Shown: positions 12,612-21,298 of the stretch, piece after piece
Numbering within the stretch: position 1 is the first letter of the stretch
Layout of the letters: each line of letters starts with the position of its first letter
Origin: Silicimonas sp.
GTDB taxonomy: Bacteria; Pseudomonadota; Alphaproteobacteria; Rhodobacterales; Rhodobacteraceae
Assembly (NCBI GenBank): GCA_022820365.1
Contig: JAJEFO010000003.1
Location: 1 to 64,000 of the forward strand
DNA: 64,000 nucleotides
Direction: 5' to 3'
Notes under the pieces: generated by a model
Database searches by the model: none
Seen by the model: the letters and a program-made list of their open reading frames with translations, nothing else
Told to the model about the DNA's origin: nothing
Translations under genes and position numbers: made by a program

Positions 12612-13240
12612 AGGATTTTCTGCACCTCTTCGGCGGACATGCCACCGTCCAATTCGCGAACGCCAGATAGCCGGATAGCGTCCTCCCTGACCACTTCAGT
12701 GAGGCCGCCATTTCCGAGCGCCGCATGTATCACACGTTCCCGGCCAAAGGACAAACCCAATTCTGACGCCGTCAGAACCTCGAAATAGCTGCCTCGGCCA
12801 CCTGGCGGATGAAGCCTGGACTTGCCCCGATCCGAGCCGTCCGTGGCCTGAAACAGGATCCTGGCCTCGCCGCGGTCGAGCCAGTCCTTCACCCTTTCGA
12901 ACCCGGCCACCGCCAGTCCGGCCTTCCGCGCCATCGAGAGCCGGTCGATCAAGCGCCGTGCAAGCAGCTTCTCGACATCAGCAGGCAACGTGTCGGGCAC
13001 GGACACCCGCTTACTTGCGGCACGGCCAAAAAGACCTTGGCGCATGGCCGCGTCCAAGGCGTCTCTCTTCGCTGCAACCCACATCCCACGCCCCGGCAGC
13101 TTCTCCAGGACATCCGGCACGACCTCCCCGCCCGGGCTGACCGCAAAGCGGATCAGTCGACGCTTCGGCCAGGTCTCACCGGTCGCAATACAGCGGCGTT
13201 TGGGTTCGCCGAGGGTTCTTGCTTTGCCGCCTCTGGGCAA
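12608..13240 (-). CDS. ylxR: YlxR-type RNA-binding protein with C-terminal L7Ae-like region
   Basis: Small predicted RNA-binding protein of the nusA-infB operon, 210 residues. The N-terminal DUF448/YlxR domain (about 12-90) shows RRCIATGE and the conserved LPGRGMWV. The C-terminal half ([20 protein letters not shown] onwards) resembles the L7Ae/Gadd45-like fold that many alphaproteobacteria fuse to YlxR. Its exact role is unsettled; proposals include nucleoid or RNA binding and control of operon expression. It lies 15 bp after nusA and overlaps infB by 4 nt. Confidence 0.92.
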   Translation of the reverse strand: MPRGGKARTLGEPKRRCIATGETWPKRRLIRFAVSPGGEVVPDVLEKLPGRGMWVAAKRDALDAAMRQGLFGRAASKRVSVPDTLPADVEKLLARRLIDRLSMARKAGLAVAGFERVKDWLDRGEARILFQATDGSDRGKSRLHPPGGRGSYFEVLTASELGLSFGRERVIHAALGNGGLTEVVREDAIRLSGVRELDGGMSAEEVQKIL

Positions 13241-13255
13241 GACAGTTCGAGGCCA

Positions 13256-14881
13256 TCAGGCCTCGACCTCCTCTGCCACGTCCGCCTCGGCCTCCTCGTC
13301 ACTTTCGGCCTCGAGCTGTTCGGGGTCTACCCAGCCCAGCTGAATTCGCGCGGTCATCACCATGTTCTGCGCTTCTTCCAGGGAGACATTGAAGCTCTCA
13401 AGAAGGCCGTCATCCTTGGTTCTCTCTCCTTTGACAGTGGTCCATCCACCGGCAAGCTCCCAGTCGGCGCATCGTGCAAACTCCTCGATCGTCTTCACGC
13501 CGTCGCTCGCCAGAACCTCGATCATCTGGGGCGTCAGGCCGTCGAACGCAAACAGGCTGTCCTCGGCTCCCAGCTTGCGGGCGCGCTCCTCGGATTGCCG
13601 GTTTTGTTCGTCGATGTGGTCGCGAGCCCGGGCCTGAAGCTCGTTTGCCGTATCCTCGTCCACGCCGTCGATGACCAGCAATTCGTCGATTTCGACATAC
13701 GCGACTTCCTCGAGGCTGGTGAATCCTTCCGACACGAGCAGTTGCGCGAAGAACTCGTCAAGATCCAGCGTGTCCATGAAGAGCTTGGTGCGCTCCTCGA
13801 ATTCCGCCTGGCGACGCTGGCTCTCCTCATCTTCGGTCATGATGTCGATGTCGAGCCCGGTGAGCTGCGATGCCAGCCGGACATTCTGTCCGCGCCGGCC
13901 GATGGCGAGGCTCAGCTGCTCCTCCGGCACCACGACCTCGATTCGCTCGGCGTCCTCGTCAAGTACCACCTTGGAAACCTCGGCGGGCTGAAGCGCGTTG
14001 ACGAGAAATGTCGGCGCGTCCTCGTTCCAGGGAATGATGTCGATCTTTTCGCCCTGCAATTCGTTGACGACGGCCTGCACGCGGGAGCCGCGCATTCCGA
14101 CGCAGGCCCCGACCGGGTCGATCGAGGATTCGTACGAGATGACCGCGATCTTTGCCCGGCTGCCCGGATCGCGCGCCACTGCCTTGATCTCGATGATACC
14201 GTCGTAGATCTCGGGCACTTCCATCCTGAAGAGTTCCGCCATGAACTCCGACGCAGTCCTGCTCAGGAATATCTGCGGTCCCCGGGTCTCGCTCCGCACG
14301 TCCTTTATGTAGCAGCGAATGCGGTCGCCGGGGCGGTAGGATTCCCGCCCGATCTTTTCGTTCCGGCGCAGGACGCCCTCGCCGCGACCCACGTCCACGA
14401 TCACGTTGCCGTACTCCTCGCGCTTGACGACGCCGTTGATGATGGTGCCGGCGCGATCCTTGAACTCTTCGAACTGCCTGTCCCGTTCGGCCTCACGGAC
14501 CTTTTGCAGGATCACCTGCTTCGCGGACTGCGCCGCGATCCGATTCATGTCCACTGGCGGCACCTCGTCCACGATCGTATCTCCCGGCTTGGGATCGACG
14601 AGGTATTGACGCGCCTGTTCCGGCGTCAGTTGCGCCTGGTAGTTCTCGATCTCTTCCGCCTCGGGATCGACTACCGTCCGCACTCGCGTGAACGTCGCCT
14701 TTCCGGTCTTGCGGTCAATCGACACGCGGATGTCCAGCTCGGCTCCGTACCGGCTCTTTGCCGCTCGGGCGAGGCTTTCCTCCATCGCCTCGACCACCAG
14801 CGCCGGGTCAATCATCTTTTCGCGCGCCACCGCTTCGGCAGTCTGCAGGAGTTCAAGCTGGTTTGCGGATGTGATCGCCAT
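13256..14881 (-). CDS. nusA: Transcription termination/antitermination factor NusA
   Basis: Binds RNA polymerase and nascent RNA and modulates pausing, termination and antitermination. 541 residues. The N-terminal polymerase-binding domain is at about 1-125. The S1 domain has GVVKREEYGNVIVDVGRGEG. Tandem KH domains follow (VGACVGMRGSRVQAVVNEL and IGRRGQNVRLASQLTG). Two C-terminal helix-hairpin-helix units come next (LLVSEGFTSLEEVAYV, VLASDGVKTIEEFARC), then an acidic tail. Two bases separate it from rimP. The intrinsic terminator ahead of rimP would make the operon a natural target for NusA autoregulation. Confidence 0.99.
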   Translation of the reverse strand: MAITSANQLELLQTAEAVAREKMIDPALVVEAMEESLARAAKSRYGAELDIRVSIDRKTGKATFTRVRTVVDPEAEEIENYQAQLTPEQARQYLVDPKPGDTIVDEVPPVDMNRIAAQSAKQVILQKVREAERDRQFEEFKDRAGTIINGVVKREEYGNVIVDVGRGEGVLRRNEKIGRESYRPGDRIRCYIKDVRSETRGPQIFLSRTASEFMAELFRMEVPEIYDGIIEIKAVARDPGSRAKIAVISYESSIDPVGACVGMRGSRVQAVVNELQGEKIDIIPWNEDAPTFLVNALQPAEVSKVVLDEDAERIEVVVPEEQLSLAIGRRGQNVRLASQLTGLDIDIMTEDEESQRRQAEFEERTKLFMDTLDLDEFFAQLLVSEGFTSLEEVAYVEIDELLVIDGVDEDTANELQARARDHIDEQNRQSEERARKLGAEDSLFAFDGLTPQMIEVLASDGVKTIEEFARCADWELAGGWTTVKGERTKDDGLLESFNVSLEEAQNMVMTARIQLGWVDPEQLEAESDEEAEADVAEEVEA

Positions 14882-14883
14882 TT

Positions 14884-15459
14884 TCAGGCCTCCTTGTCGG
14901 CATCCAGGTTCTCTTCGGTATCGTCAATGTTCGCTCCGGGGATTCGGCCCGGATTGCCGCGCGCCTTCAGGGAGGCGCGCACCAGATCGTCACTCAACAC
15001 AAGTCTTGCATCGCTCAACCAGTCGAACTTGAGACCGATAATCCCTTCGTCGACTTCAACGAGCACTTCGTCTTCCCCGACACCGTGAAGCATGCCCCTG
15101 AATCGCTTGCGGCCGTCGATCAGCTCGGACGTTTCAAGCTTTGCCTCGCATCCGCTCCACGCCGAAAAGTCCTTCATGCGCGTCAACGGACGATCGATGC
15201 CGGGCGAACTTACTTCCAGGGTGTAGGCATCCTCGATCGGATCCTCGACATCCAGTGTCGCGCTTACGGCCGTCGATATCGCTGCACAGTCGTCGACCTC
15301 CATGCCGCCGTCCGGGCGCTCTGCCATGATCTGCAAGGTCCTCGACTTTCCGGACAACAGTCGCACGCGCACGAGCTCAAAGCCCAGGTCTTCGACCACC
15401 GGGGCAATCACGCCGGCCAGACGCCGGTCCACGCTCGTTCTGGCAACAAGATCGATCAT
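14884..15459 (-). CDS. rimP: Ribosome maturation factor RimP
   Basis: Needed for 30S subunit assembly. About 191 residues from ATG 15459 ([16 protein letters not shown]), which matches relatives; a TTG at 15471 would add four residues that fall partly into the terminator's U-tract. Typical blocks are [23 protein letters not shown] and [15 protein letters not shown]. There is no good Shine-Dalgarno before the ATG: the 20 nt upstream are mostly the T-run of the terminator, so translation may depend on leader structure. First gene of the rimP-nusA-ylxR-infB operon. Confidence 0.95.
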   Translation of the reverse strand: MIDLVARTSVDRRLAGVIAPVVEDLGFELVRVRLLSGKSRTLQIMAERPDGGMEVDDCAAISTAVSATLDVEDPIEDAYTLEVSSPGIDRPLTRMKDFSAWSGCEAKLETSELIDGRKRFRGMLHGVGEDEVLVEVDEGIIGLKFDWLSDARLVLSDDLVRASLKARGNPGRIPGANIDDTEENLDADKEA

Positions 15460-15469
15460 GGTCTCAAAC

Positions 15470-15492
15470 AAAAAAACGGGCCAGCGGCCCGT
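15470..15492 (-). terminator. Intrinsic terminator in the rimP leader (attenuator candidate)
   Basis: Read on the minus strand: ACGGGCC (15492-15486), loop GCT, GGCCCGT (15482-15476), followed by a T-run ending just before the rimP start region. The stem is a perfect 7 bp and mostly G-C. It ends about 10 nt before the rimP ATG. No upstream minus-strand gene ends here (pip ends 300 bp away behind another promoter), so it looks like a premature terminator for the rimP operon itself. Confidence 0.8.
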
Positions 15493-15509
15493 CGGTCATT
15501 TCCGTTGGA

Positions 15510-15532
15510 GCCTCGGGGGTGGAAGCCGAAGC
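15510..15532 (-). promoter_or_regulatory. Upstream hairpin of the rimP leader
   Basis: On the minus strand GCTTCGG (15532-15526) pairs with CCGAGGC (15516-15510), with one G-U pair and a 9-nt loop. It lies between the predicted promoter and the terminator and completes a two-hairpin leader of about 74 nt. Confidence 0.45.
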
Positions 15533-15549
15533 ACCGCTTTCGAAGGGGC

Positions 15550-15578
15550 ATATAGGCGAGTCCGCAGCAGGCCGCAAG
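15550..15578 (-). promoter_or_regulatory. Promoter of the rimP-nusA-infB operon
   Basis: On the minus strand CTTGCG (15578-15573), a 17-bp spacer, then CTATAT (15555-15550). The predicted start is near 15543, 84 nt before the rimP ATG. It is nearly identical in form to the dnaK promoter. Confidence 0.6.
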
Positions 15579-15795
15579 TCGGAACTGGCGCAAATTTTCG
15601 GGACGTCCGCGACAGCTGTGCCTCGTGCCGGTCAACTCGACCTTGCGCATGGACCCTGCACGGTCACCGACCCGCATCCCGGCGGTGGCGAGGGGGTGTG
15701 CAGTTTCGGCGTGCCTGGTGAAGGAGCATCCGGGTTTCCCGGCGATTGCGGAAAAGGGCGCGGGCCTGCAGTGCCGCTTGCAGCCAGGCAGGTGG

Positions 15796-16800
15796 CTACG
15801 CTTGCTGGGTATCCGCGCACACGGTACGGCCGCGCGTTCGCAATCCGTCGGTCACGCGCACAAGTTCCGCGCTTATTCCCGGTTCGCTGAGCGCGTGGCC
15901 GGCCCGCGCAACGATCCTCAGGCTCGAACCCGGCCAGTGCGCGTGCAGTCGAAACGCGCCAGCCGGCGGACATATCATGTCATACCTGCCCTGCACGATG
16001 AAACCCGGAATGCCGGAAATGCGGCCTAGATTGGCCTCGATCCAGCCGTCGTGTTCGAGAAAGCCCTTGTTCATGAAATAGTGGTTCTCGAGCCGGGCAA
16101 AGGCACGGGCAAACTCGGACGGACTTGGGCTTCCCGAACCGTCGTTCCGCATCGACGCCAAGGTGTTCTCCCAGCTTGTCCACGCTCGTGCAAAGCGGAT
16201 CTCGCCCTTCACGTCGCCGGAAAACAGCCGCCGCGAGTAGGCGGTGATCAGGTCATCCTGCTCGTCTGCGGGAATCATGTCGACAAAGCGTGACCAGACA
16301 TCCGGCCAGAACGCGCCCGCGCCGCCGCCATAGAACCAGTCGAGTTCGGACTGAGTCATCAAGAAGACGCTCCGCAGAATGAAATTCGCCACCCGTTCCG
16401 GATGCGTGATTCCGTAGATCAGGGCCAGTGCCGCACCCCAGCTGCCGCCGAAGACGTTCCAGCGGTTCAGACCGAAAGTCTCCCGTATCGTCTCAATGTC
16501 GCGCACCAGATGCCAGGTCGTGTTGCTGTCAACGCTTGCATGCGGACGCGATCTTCCGCAGCCGCGCTGGTCAAACAGGATGACCCGATAGAAGTCCGGA
16601 TCGAAATATCTTCGCATGGCAGGATTGCATCCGCCTCCCGGACCGCCGTGCAGGACAACGACAGGAGCCCCCTTCGGGTTGCCGCACTGCTCGACATAGA
16701 GCCGGTGGCCTTCGCCGACATCGAGCATTCTCTGATCGTACGGTTCGATCCGCGAATAAAGGTACTGCGACGCCGTTTTTTGGTCTGACGGTTTGTCCAT
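15796..16800 (-). CDS. pip: Proline iminopeptidase (alpha/beta hydrolase)
   Basis: Cytosolic aminopeptidase that removes N-terminal proline. 334 residues from ATG 16800 ([11 protein letters not shown]); an in-frame codon further up would add 14 unlikely residues. The oxyanion-hole motif is [21 protein letters not shown] is typical of the S33 family. The nucleophile elbow is [10 protein letters not shown] (Ser). The acidic and His residues sit in [11 protein letters not shown] and RAGHALSEP. Monocistronic and divergent from ubiG; its 3' end is followed by the rimP promoter region. Confidence 0.95.
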   Translation of the reverse strand: MDKPSDQKTASQYLYSRIEPYDQRMLDVGEGHRLYVEQCGNPKGAPVVVLHGGPGGGCNPAMRRYFDPDFYRVILFDQRGCGRSRPHASVDSNTTWHLVRDIETIRETFGLNRWNVFGGSWGAALALIYGITHPERVANFILRSVFLMTQSELDWFYGGGAGAFWPDVWSRFVDMIPADEQDDLITAYSRRLFSGDVKGEIRFARAWTSWENTLASMRNDGSGSPSPSEFARAFARLENHYFMNKGFLEHDGWIEANLGRISGIPGFIVQGRYDMICPPAGAFRLHAHWPGSSLRIVARAGHALSEPGISAELVRVTDGLRTRGRTVCADTQQA

Positions 16801-16813
16801 GAAGGTTCTATAT
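16785..16813 (+). promoter_or_regulatory. Candidate ubiG promoter
   Basis: CTGACG at 16785-16790, a 17-bp spacer and CTATAT at 16808-16813, upstream of ubiG. The -35 box lies inside the 5' end of the divergent pip gene. Confidence 0.4.
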
Positions 16814-16869
16814 ACGGGAGTGAAGACCGATTCACGGAACATTTTCAGCAGGAGCCGACGAAAGACAAC

Positions 16870-17610
16870 ATGTCAAAGGCATCGACAATCGACCCTGCGG
16901 AAATTGAGAAGTTCCAGGCGATGGCCGCCGAATGGTGGGATCCGTCCGGGAAATTCAAGCCTCTCCACATGTTGAACCCCTGCCGCCTGGACTACATTGC
17001 GTCGCAGATTGCCGCCGAATTCGACCGTGACCTTGCCATGCGAGCGCCTTTCTCCGGCCTCCGCATCCTGGACATCGGCTGCGGCGGCGGGCTCCTGTCG
17101 GAACCCATGGCCCGCCTCGGGGCGGAGGTCGTGGGGGTCGATGCCGCAGAACGCAATGTCCCGGTGGCCAGCCTGCATGCGGACGAGCAGGGACTGTCCA
17201 TCGACTTTCGCCATGCCACGGCCGAGGATCTCGTGGCCGAGGGTGAAACGTTCGACGCGGTCCTGAACATGGAAGTGATCGAGCACGTGTCCGATCCGGG
17301 CGCCTTCCTGTCGGCCTGCCATGATCTTCTGAAACCCGGCGGACTGATGACCTGCTCGACCATAAACCGAACGGCCAAGAGTTTCGCCCTGGCCATCGTC
17401 GGAGCGGAATACGTCATGCGGTGGCTGCCTGCGGGCACACATCAGTGGTCCAGGTTCATCACTCCGGACGAACTCTTCGGTCTGCTTCGCCAAGCAAGGC
17501 TCGAGCCGGTCGACCGGACCGGCTTCGTCTTCGATCCTCTCGGATGGAGATGGCGCCTTTCGGACCGCGACCTTTCAGTGAACTACGTCACGACGTCTCT
17601 TCGTCCCTAG
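16870..17610 (+). CDS. ubiG: Ubiquinone biosynthesis O-methyltransferase UbiG
   Basis: SAM-dependent O-methyltransferase acting twice in ubiquinone synthesis. 246 residues. The N-terminal block [21 protein letters not shown] is diagnostic of UbiG. Motif I is [20 protein letters not shown] (about 60-79), followed by GVDAAERNV. The later block [12 protein letters not shown] is also typical. GGAG precedes the ATG. It converges with the marR-type gene, whose 3' end overlaps it by 23 nt. Confidence 0.97.
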   Translation: MSKASTIDPAEIEKFQAMAAEWWDPSGKFKPLHMLNPCRLDYIASQIAAEFDRDLAMRAPFSGLRILDIGCGGGLLSEPMARLGAEVVGVDAAERNVPVASLHADEQGLSIDFRHATAEDLVAEGETFDAVLNMEVIEHVSDPGAFLSACHDLLKPGGLMTCSTINRTAKSFALAIVGAEYVMRWLPAGTHQWSRFITPDELFGLLRQARLEPVDRTGFVFDPLGWRWRLSDRDLSVNYVTTSLRP

Positions 17611-18058
17611 CCGTCTCGTCGAGTCGCTGGCGCAGTTCCCGCATCACGGGCAATGCACTTCGCAATCGCTCTTCCCCGATAGCGCTGACCGCCTGTGCCA
17701 GGACGGGCGCAACCGATGCCAAGGCAATGTCCCATGCATTGCGGCCCGAGGGGCTGATCGCGACCAGCTTCTTTCGCGCGTCATCCCAGTCAGGCCGGAC
17801 ATGAATGTAGCCCGCTCGTTGCAGCCTTCCGATCGTGTTTGTCATTGCGCCTCGCGTGACGTGAAAGGCGCGCGCCAGCTGCGCAGGTGTCCGCTCTCCT
17901 CCGTGCCGGGCCAGATGATGCAGTATCGAAAACTGGCTGAACTCCATTCCCTTTGGCAGAACCTTGCCAATCCGGCTCCGAACCAGATGGTCCGCCATGA
18001 ACATTTCGCTGAACAACGCGATGGCCAGCTGGTCGACAGTGTCTCGGGAGTCCGGCAT
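17588..18058 (-). CDS. MarR-family transcriptional regulator
   Basis: Winged-helix repressor of 156 residues. Core: [20 protein letters not shown], then the recognition-helix region [20 protein letters not shown] (about 62-81) and the wing with [18 protein letters not shown]. The ligand is unknown. Its start overlaps the stop of the amidohydrolase by one base; it is last in a minus-strand operon grxC-nit-marR, which suggests, as an inference, a link to redox or thiol metabolism. The 3' end runs into ubiG on the other strand. Confidence 0.93.
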   Translation of the reverse strand: MPDSRDTVDQLAIALFSEMFMADHLVRSRIGKVLPKGMEFSQFSILHHLARHGGERTPAQLARAFHVTRGAMTNTIGRLQRAGYIHVRPDWDDARKKLVAISPSGRNAWDIALASVAPVLAQAVSAIGEERLRSALPVMRELRQRLDETARDEETS

Positions 18059-18885
18059 CAGGCCTTGGTGTAGAATTGTTCGCTGGTCAGTGACGGAATG
18101 CGCCGTCTTGCATCATCGACCTCGCTCATGTTCAGGTCAACCAGGTTGACGCCCGGCACCTCCCCGCCATCGCACAGGATGCGGCCCCACGGATCGACGG
18201 CCAGCGAATGTCCATATGTCTTCCTTTGCCGACCCCGGCTTGCCGGATGAACGCCGCATTGCGCCGGCGCAAGCACGAAGCACCCGGTCTCGATTGCACG
18301 TGCCCGGAGCAGCGCCTCCCAATGCGCCTTCCCCGTATCGGGCGAAAATGCGGACGGGACCGTGAGAATCCTGGCGCCGGCCTTTGCAAGGCCCCGGAAA
18401 AGATAGGGGAATCGCAGATCATAGCATATCGTCAACCCGACGGGCTCGCCGTCCACCGCCCCCAGCACCGCCTTGTCTCCGGCACGATAACCGTCGCTCT
18501 CCCGATAGATTTCGGTCTCGCTGATCGATACGTCGAACATGTGGATCTTGTCGTAACGCGCAGCAATTCCGCCTTCCGGAGAAATCAGGAACGAACGGTT
18601 GATGAATCGTTTCTCGTCCCCGGACTTCAAGGCCAGTGACCCGAGCAAGAGCCAGATGTCGAGCCGCGCGGCCACGCGGCGCAGCGCGGCGAGCATCTTG
18701 TCCTGTTCCTCGACATCCAGCACTTCGTCCTGGTGCGTCCGACTCGTGGACACGCAGTTTGTCACCTCCGGCGTCAGGACGAACGTTGCACCGGCCCCCG
18801 CCGCGTCCTCCACAAGACCTGATACAGTCCGCAGGTTTTCCAGCGGGTCGTCAGACGAGTTTAGCTGAAGAAGGGCGGCTTTCAT
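18058..18885 (-). CDS. Carbon-nitrogen hydrolase (Nit/omega-amidase type)
   Basis: Nitrilase-superfamily amidase of 275 residues. The catalytic triad is visible: Glu in FVLTPEVTNC (near 42), Lys in RYDKIHMFDV (near 112) and Cys in VGLTICYDLRFPYLFRGL (near 148). The sequence matches the Nit1/Nit2 branch, whose members hydrolyse deaminated glutathione or omega-amides of 2-oxoacids. Being next to glutaredoxin supports deaminated-glutathione repair, but that is inference. The start overlaps the grxC stop by 4 nt. Confidence 0.92.
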   Translation of the reverse strand: MKAALLQLNSSDDPLENLRTVSGLVEDAAGAGATFVLTPEVTNCVSTSRTHQDEVLDVEEQDKMLAALRRVAARLDIWLLLGSLALKSGDEKRFINRSFLISPEGGIAARYDKIHMFDVSISETEIYRESDGYRAGDKAVLGAVDGEPVGLTICYDLRFPYLFRGLAKAGARILTVPSAFSPDTGKAHWEALLRARAIETGCFVLAPAQCGVHPASRGRQRKTYGHSLAVDPWGRILCDGGEVPGVNLVDLNMSEVDDARRRIPSLTSEQFYTKA

Positions 18886-19142
18886 GTCGCTTCGAGCAGC
18901 GGGTCCAGCCTCCCGGCCCGCTCCAACGCCGACAGGTCGTCATATCCTCCCACGTGACGATCCCCCACAAAAACCTGCGGTACCGTCCGGCGTCCGCCGG
19001 CACGCATCGTCATTGCCCTCCTCGCTTCCGGGTCGCCCAGAACGTCAATCTCGGAAAACGGCACGCCCTTGCCAGCCAGCAGGCGCTTTGCTGCATGGCA
19101 ATACCCGCAAAGGGGCGACGTATATATCCTGACAGTCTTCAT
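18882..19142 (-). CDS. grxC: Glutaredoxin 3
   Basis: Dithiol glutaredoxin of 86 residues that reduces disulfides with glutathione. Start ATG 19142 (MKTVRIYTSPLCGYCHAAKR). The active site is CGYC with the preceding SPL. The GSH-binding TVP lies in GRRTVPQVFV, and GGYDDL completes the fold. A longer frame upstream reads into non-coding sequence and is not used. In related genomes a comF-type phosphoribosyltransferase gene commonly follows towards the methyltransferase; here only 141 bp separate the two divergent genes and comF is absent. Confidence 0.96.
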   Translation of the reverse strand: MKTVRIYTSPLCGYCHAAKRLLAGKGVPFSEIDVLGDPEARRAMTMRAGGRRTVPQVFVGDRHVGGYDDLSALERAGRLDPLLEAT

Positions 19143-19283
19143 TTGACCAAGCTCGGACAACCGCAGACTAGGTAGTGGTTTTTTGCGGTCTACGCCAGCA
19201 TTTGCGTGAAGCGACGCCACCGTGAACGCGCAAACCGGAAAGCGCGTTGCATTTGCCGCTTTCGGCCTTACCTTCGCGCCGCC

Positions 19284-20102
19284 ATGACCGGCTCGCCTGA
19301 AATCACCGACCGGAAGGCGCTTGCGCTGCATCGGGCCCGTGCGGCCCGTTCACCGGAACTCTTTCTTCACGAGGAAGCGGCGCTCGAAATTCGAGTTCGG
19401 CTCGCAGAGATCAGCAGGGCGTTCCGCACTCCCGTCCTGATCGGGCACGTGACGCCACCCGTCGCGGCGCTGTTTCCAGGCGCGCCGCATGTCGACGACA
19501 CTCCCACGCTTGCCCTCGACCGCGATTCCCACGACCTGGCTCTCCATTGCTTCGGCCTGCATTGGGCCGACGATCCGGTTGGCCAGATGATCCAGTCCCG
19601 CCTCGCCCTCGTGCCCGACGGATTGTTCCTGGGCGTGATGTTCGGTGGCGCGACGCTGCAGGAGCTTCGCGCATCGCTGGCAGAGGCCGAAGTCCGTCTC
19701 TCGGGCGGCCTTTCCCCGCGCGTCCTTCCCATGGCAGACATTGCCAGCCTCGGCGGACTGCTTCAACGCGCCGGACTTGCGCTTCCGGTCGCCGACAGCG
19801 TCAGCACGACGGTTCGCTACCCCGACCTCGCCAGGCTGGCCGCAGACCTGCGAGGGATGGGCGAGACCAACGCGCTTGCGTCCCGCAGCACGTCCTTGCA
19901 TTCCCGGCAGATCTTTCGCGAAACCGAGAGAATATACCGACAGAGCTTTGCCGATGACGGCTATCTGGTCGCGACGTTTGAAATGGTCTTCCTGACCGGC
20001 TGGGCTCCCTCTGCAAGCCAGCAAGAGCCGCTCCGGCCCGGCACTGCCAGCACCCGTCTTGCCGAGGCTCTTGGCGTGAAGGAATCCAGGCTCAAGCGGT
20101 GA
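19284..20102 (+). CDS. Predicted SAM-dependent methyltransferase (BioC/NDUFAF5-like)
   Basis: 272 residues from ATG 19284 (MTGSPEITDRKALALHRARA). The opening block resembles the NDUFAF5/BioC-like methyltransferases that sit beside grxC and comF in Rhodobacterales. Further family-like stretches are LALHCFGLHWADDPVGQMIQ, PDGLFLGVMFGGATLQELR and ADLRGMGETNAL. The classic glycine-rich SAM loop is poorly conserved, so activity is uncertain; in mitochondria the relative works on complex I. The stop overlaps a downstream short ORF (GTGA). Confidence 0.85.
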   Translation: MTGSPEITDRKALALHRARAARSPELFLHEEAALEIRVRLAEISRAFRTPVLIGHVTPPVAALFPGAPHVDDTPTLALDRDSHDLALHCFGLHWADDPVGQMIQSRLALVPDGLFLGVMFGGATLQELRASLAEAEVRLSGGLSPRVLPMADIASLGGLLQRAGLALPVADSVSTTVRYPDLARLAADLRGMGETNALASRSTSLHSRQIFRETERIYRQSFADDGYLVATFEMVFLTGWAPSASQQEPLRPGTASTRLAEALGVKESRLKR

Positions 20103-20230
20103 TTTCCCTTGCACTGTCGGACAGGGTCTTGCTGCGCGCATTGACAGCCCGCCCCGAGGTCCTGCGGGTCGACAGGTCCGCGGCCCTGCTGGACAAGAAT
20201 GGGCTGCTGTGGTGGATGGCAGGACGATGA
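20099..20230 (+). CDS. Short ORF (43 codons) translationally coupled to hemH, unknown
   Basis: GTG 20099 overlaps the methyltransferase stop as GTGA, and its stop TGA (20228-20230) overlaps the hemH start as ATGA, so the frame bridges the two genes exactly. The predicted peptide starts VISLALSDRVLLRALTARPE and ends LLWWMAGR. It is mixed hydrophobic and basic, with two adjacent Trp near the end and no recognised domain. CCAGG lies 10 nt before the GTG. Alternatives: a coupling leader for hemH, a real microprotein, or chance in GC-rich DNA. No function can be assigned. Confidence 0.5.
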   Translation: MISLALSDRVLLRALTARPEVLRVDRSAALLDKNGLLWWMAGR

Positions 20231-21270
20231 CGGACACCAACGCCCAATTGCCGCCCGGTCACCCGGGCGTCCCGCCGGAAAGAACTGGCGTGCTTCTGGC
20301 GAATCTCGGCACTCCGGACGGATACGGCTACTGGCCGATGCGCCGCTACCTGAACGAATTCCTGTCCGACCGCCGGGTCATCGACTACGCACCGTGGAAA
20401 TGGCAGCCGCTGCTCCAGGCGGTGATTCTCTCCCGCCGCCCCTTCACGTCCGGGGCAGCATACAAGTCGATCTGGAACGAAGAAGCCGGCGAAAGCCCGC
20501 TCTTGACGATCACCAAGGCGCAAACCGCCAAGATGCGGTCTTTGCTTGCCCAGCGCTACGGTGACCGCGTCATCGTCGATTTCTGCATGCGGTACGGCAA
20601 GCCCTCTACGCGATCGAAGGTCCGCTCGTTCATTGACCTCGGGTGTCGCCGCATTCTCTTCTTTCCGCTGTATCCCCAATATGCCGGCGCAACGACCGCG
20701 ACGGCTAACGACCAGTTCTTTCGCTCGCTCATGGAGGAGAAATGGCAGCCAGCGATCCGCACGGTTCCGGCATATTTCGATCATCCGTCCTACATCGAGG
20801 CGCTGGCCCGCTCCATCGAGCGCGCCCTGGCTGCATCGCACACAGCGCCTGACATCCTTGTCTGTTCATATCACGGCATGCCCGAGCGCTACCTGGCGGA
20901 AGGCGACCCGTATCACTGCCAATGCCAGAAGACGACGCGTCTCCTGAAGGGGCGCCTGGGCTGGTCGGACAGCCGCCTTGTCACGACATTCCAGTCCCGC
21001 TTCGGCCCCGAAGAGTGGCTCAAGCCCTATACGGTCGAAAAGGTGGCAGACCTTGCGAAGTCCGGTCGGAAGAACATTGCCGTGGTCGCGCCCGCATTTG
21101 CGGCCGACTGCATTGAGACGCTTGAAGAAATCAACGGCGAGATCCGCGAGAGCTTCGAGAATGCCGGGGGCGAGAGCTTCAGCTACATTCCCTGTCTCAA
21201 CGACGACGATGCCCACATGGAGGCGCTGGCGGAAATCATCGGAGAACAGATCGGAGGATGGACCAGGTGA
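20227..21270 (+). CDS. hemH: Ferrochelatase
   Basis: Inserts Fe2+ into protoporphyrin IX, the last step of haem synthesis. 347 residues from ATG 20227, chosen because GCAGGACG lies directly upstream; an ATG at 20209 would add six residues. Family blocks: VLLANLGTPDG, RRYLNEFLSDRRVID, FFPLYPQYAGATTAT, CSYHGMPERY with the metal-binding His, YHCQCQKTTRL, and TTFQSRFGPEEWLKPYT. Membrane-associated. hemJ, which makes its substrate, lies beside the candidate oriC and hemW is near 39 kb, so three haem genes are in this window. Confidence 0.98.
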   Translation: MTDTNAQLPPGHPGVPPERTGVLLANLGTPDGYGYWPMRRYLNEFLSDRRVIDYAPWKWQPLLQAVILSRRPFTSGAAYKSIWNEEAGESPLLTITKAQTAKMRSLLAQRYGDRVIVDFCMRYGKPSTRSKVRSFIDLGCRRILFFPLYPQYAGATTATANDQFFRSLMEEKWQPAIRTVPAYFDHPSYIEALARSIERALAASHTAPDILVCSYHGMPERYLAEGDPYHCQCQKTTRLLKGRLGWSDSRLVTTFQSRFGPEEWLKPYTVEKVADLAKSGRKNIAVVAPAFAADCIETLEEINGEIRESFENAGGESFSYIPCLNDDDAHMEALAEIIGEQIGGWTR

Positions 21271-21298
21271 CTTGTGGGACGGCGATCGGCGACCGCGG

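Noticed and set aside
12809..15088. Open frame of about 760 codons antisense to ylxR, nusA and rimP
   Set aside because: Spans three well-identified genes on the other strand and has no domain or plausible start; a codon-bias shadow.
15493..15795. Initiator tRNA (metY) upstream of rimP, as in Escherichia coli
   Set aside because: No T-loop/anticodon arrangement or CCA end found; the region instead holds a promoter and leader.
20092..20841. Long minus-strand frame opposite hemH
   Set aside because: Shadow of hemH; no domain or ribosome binding site.
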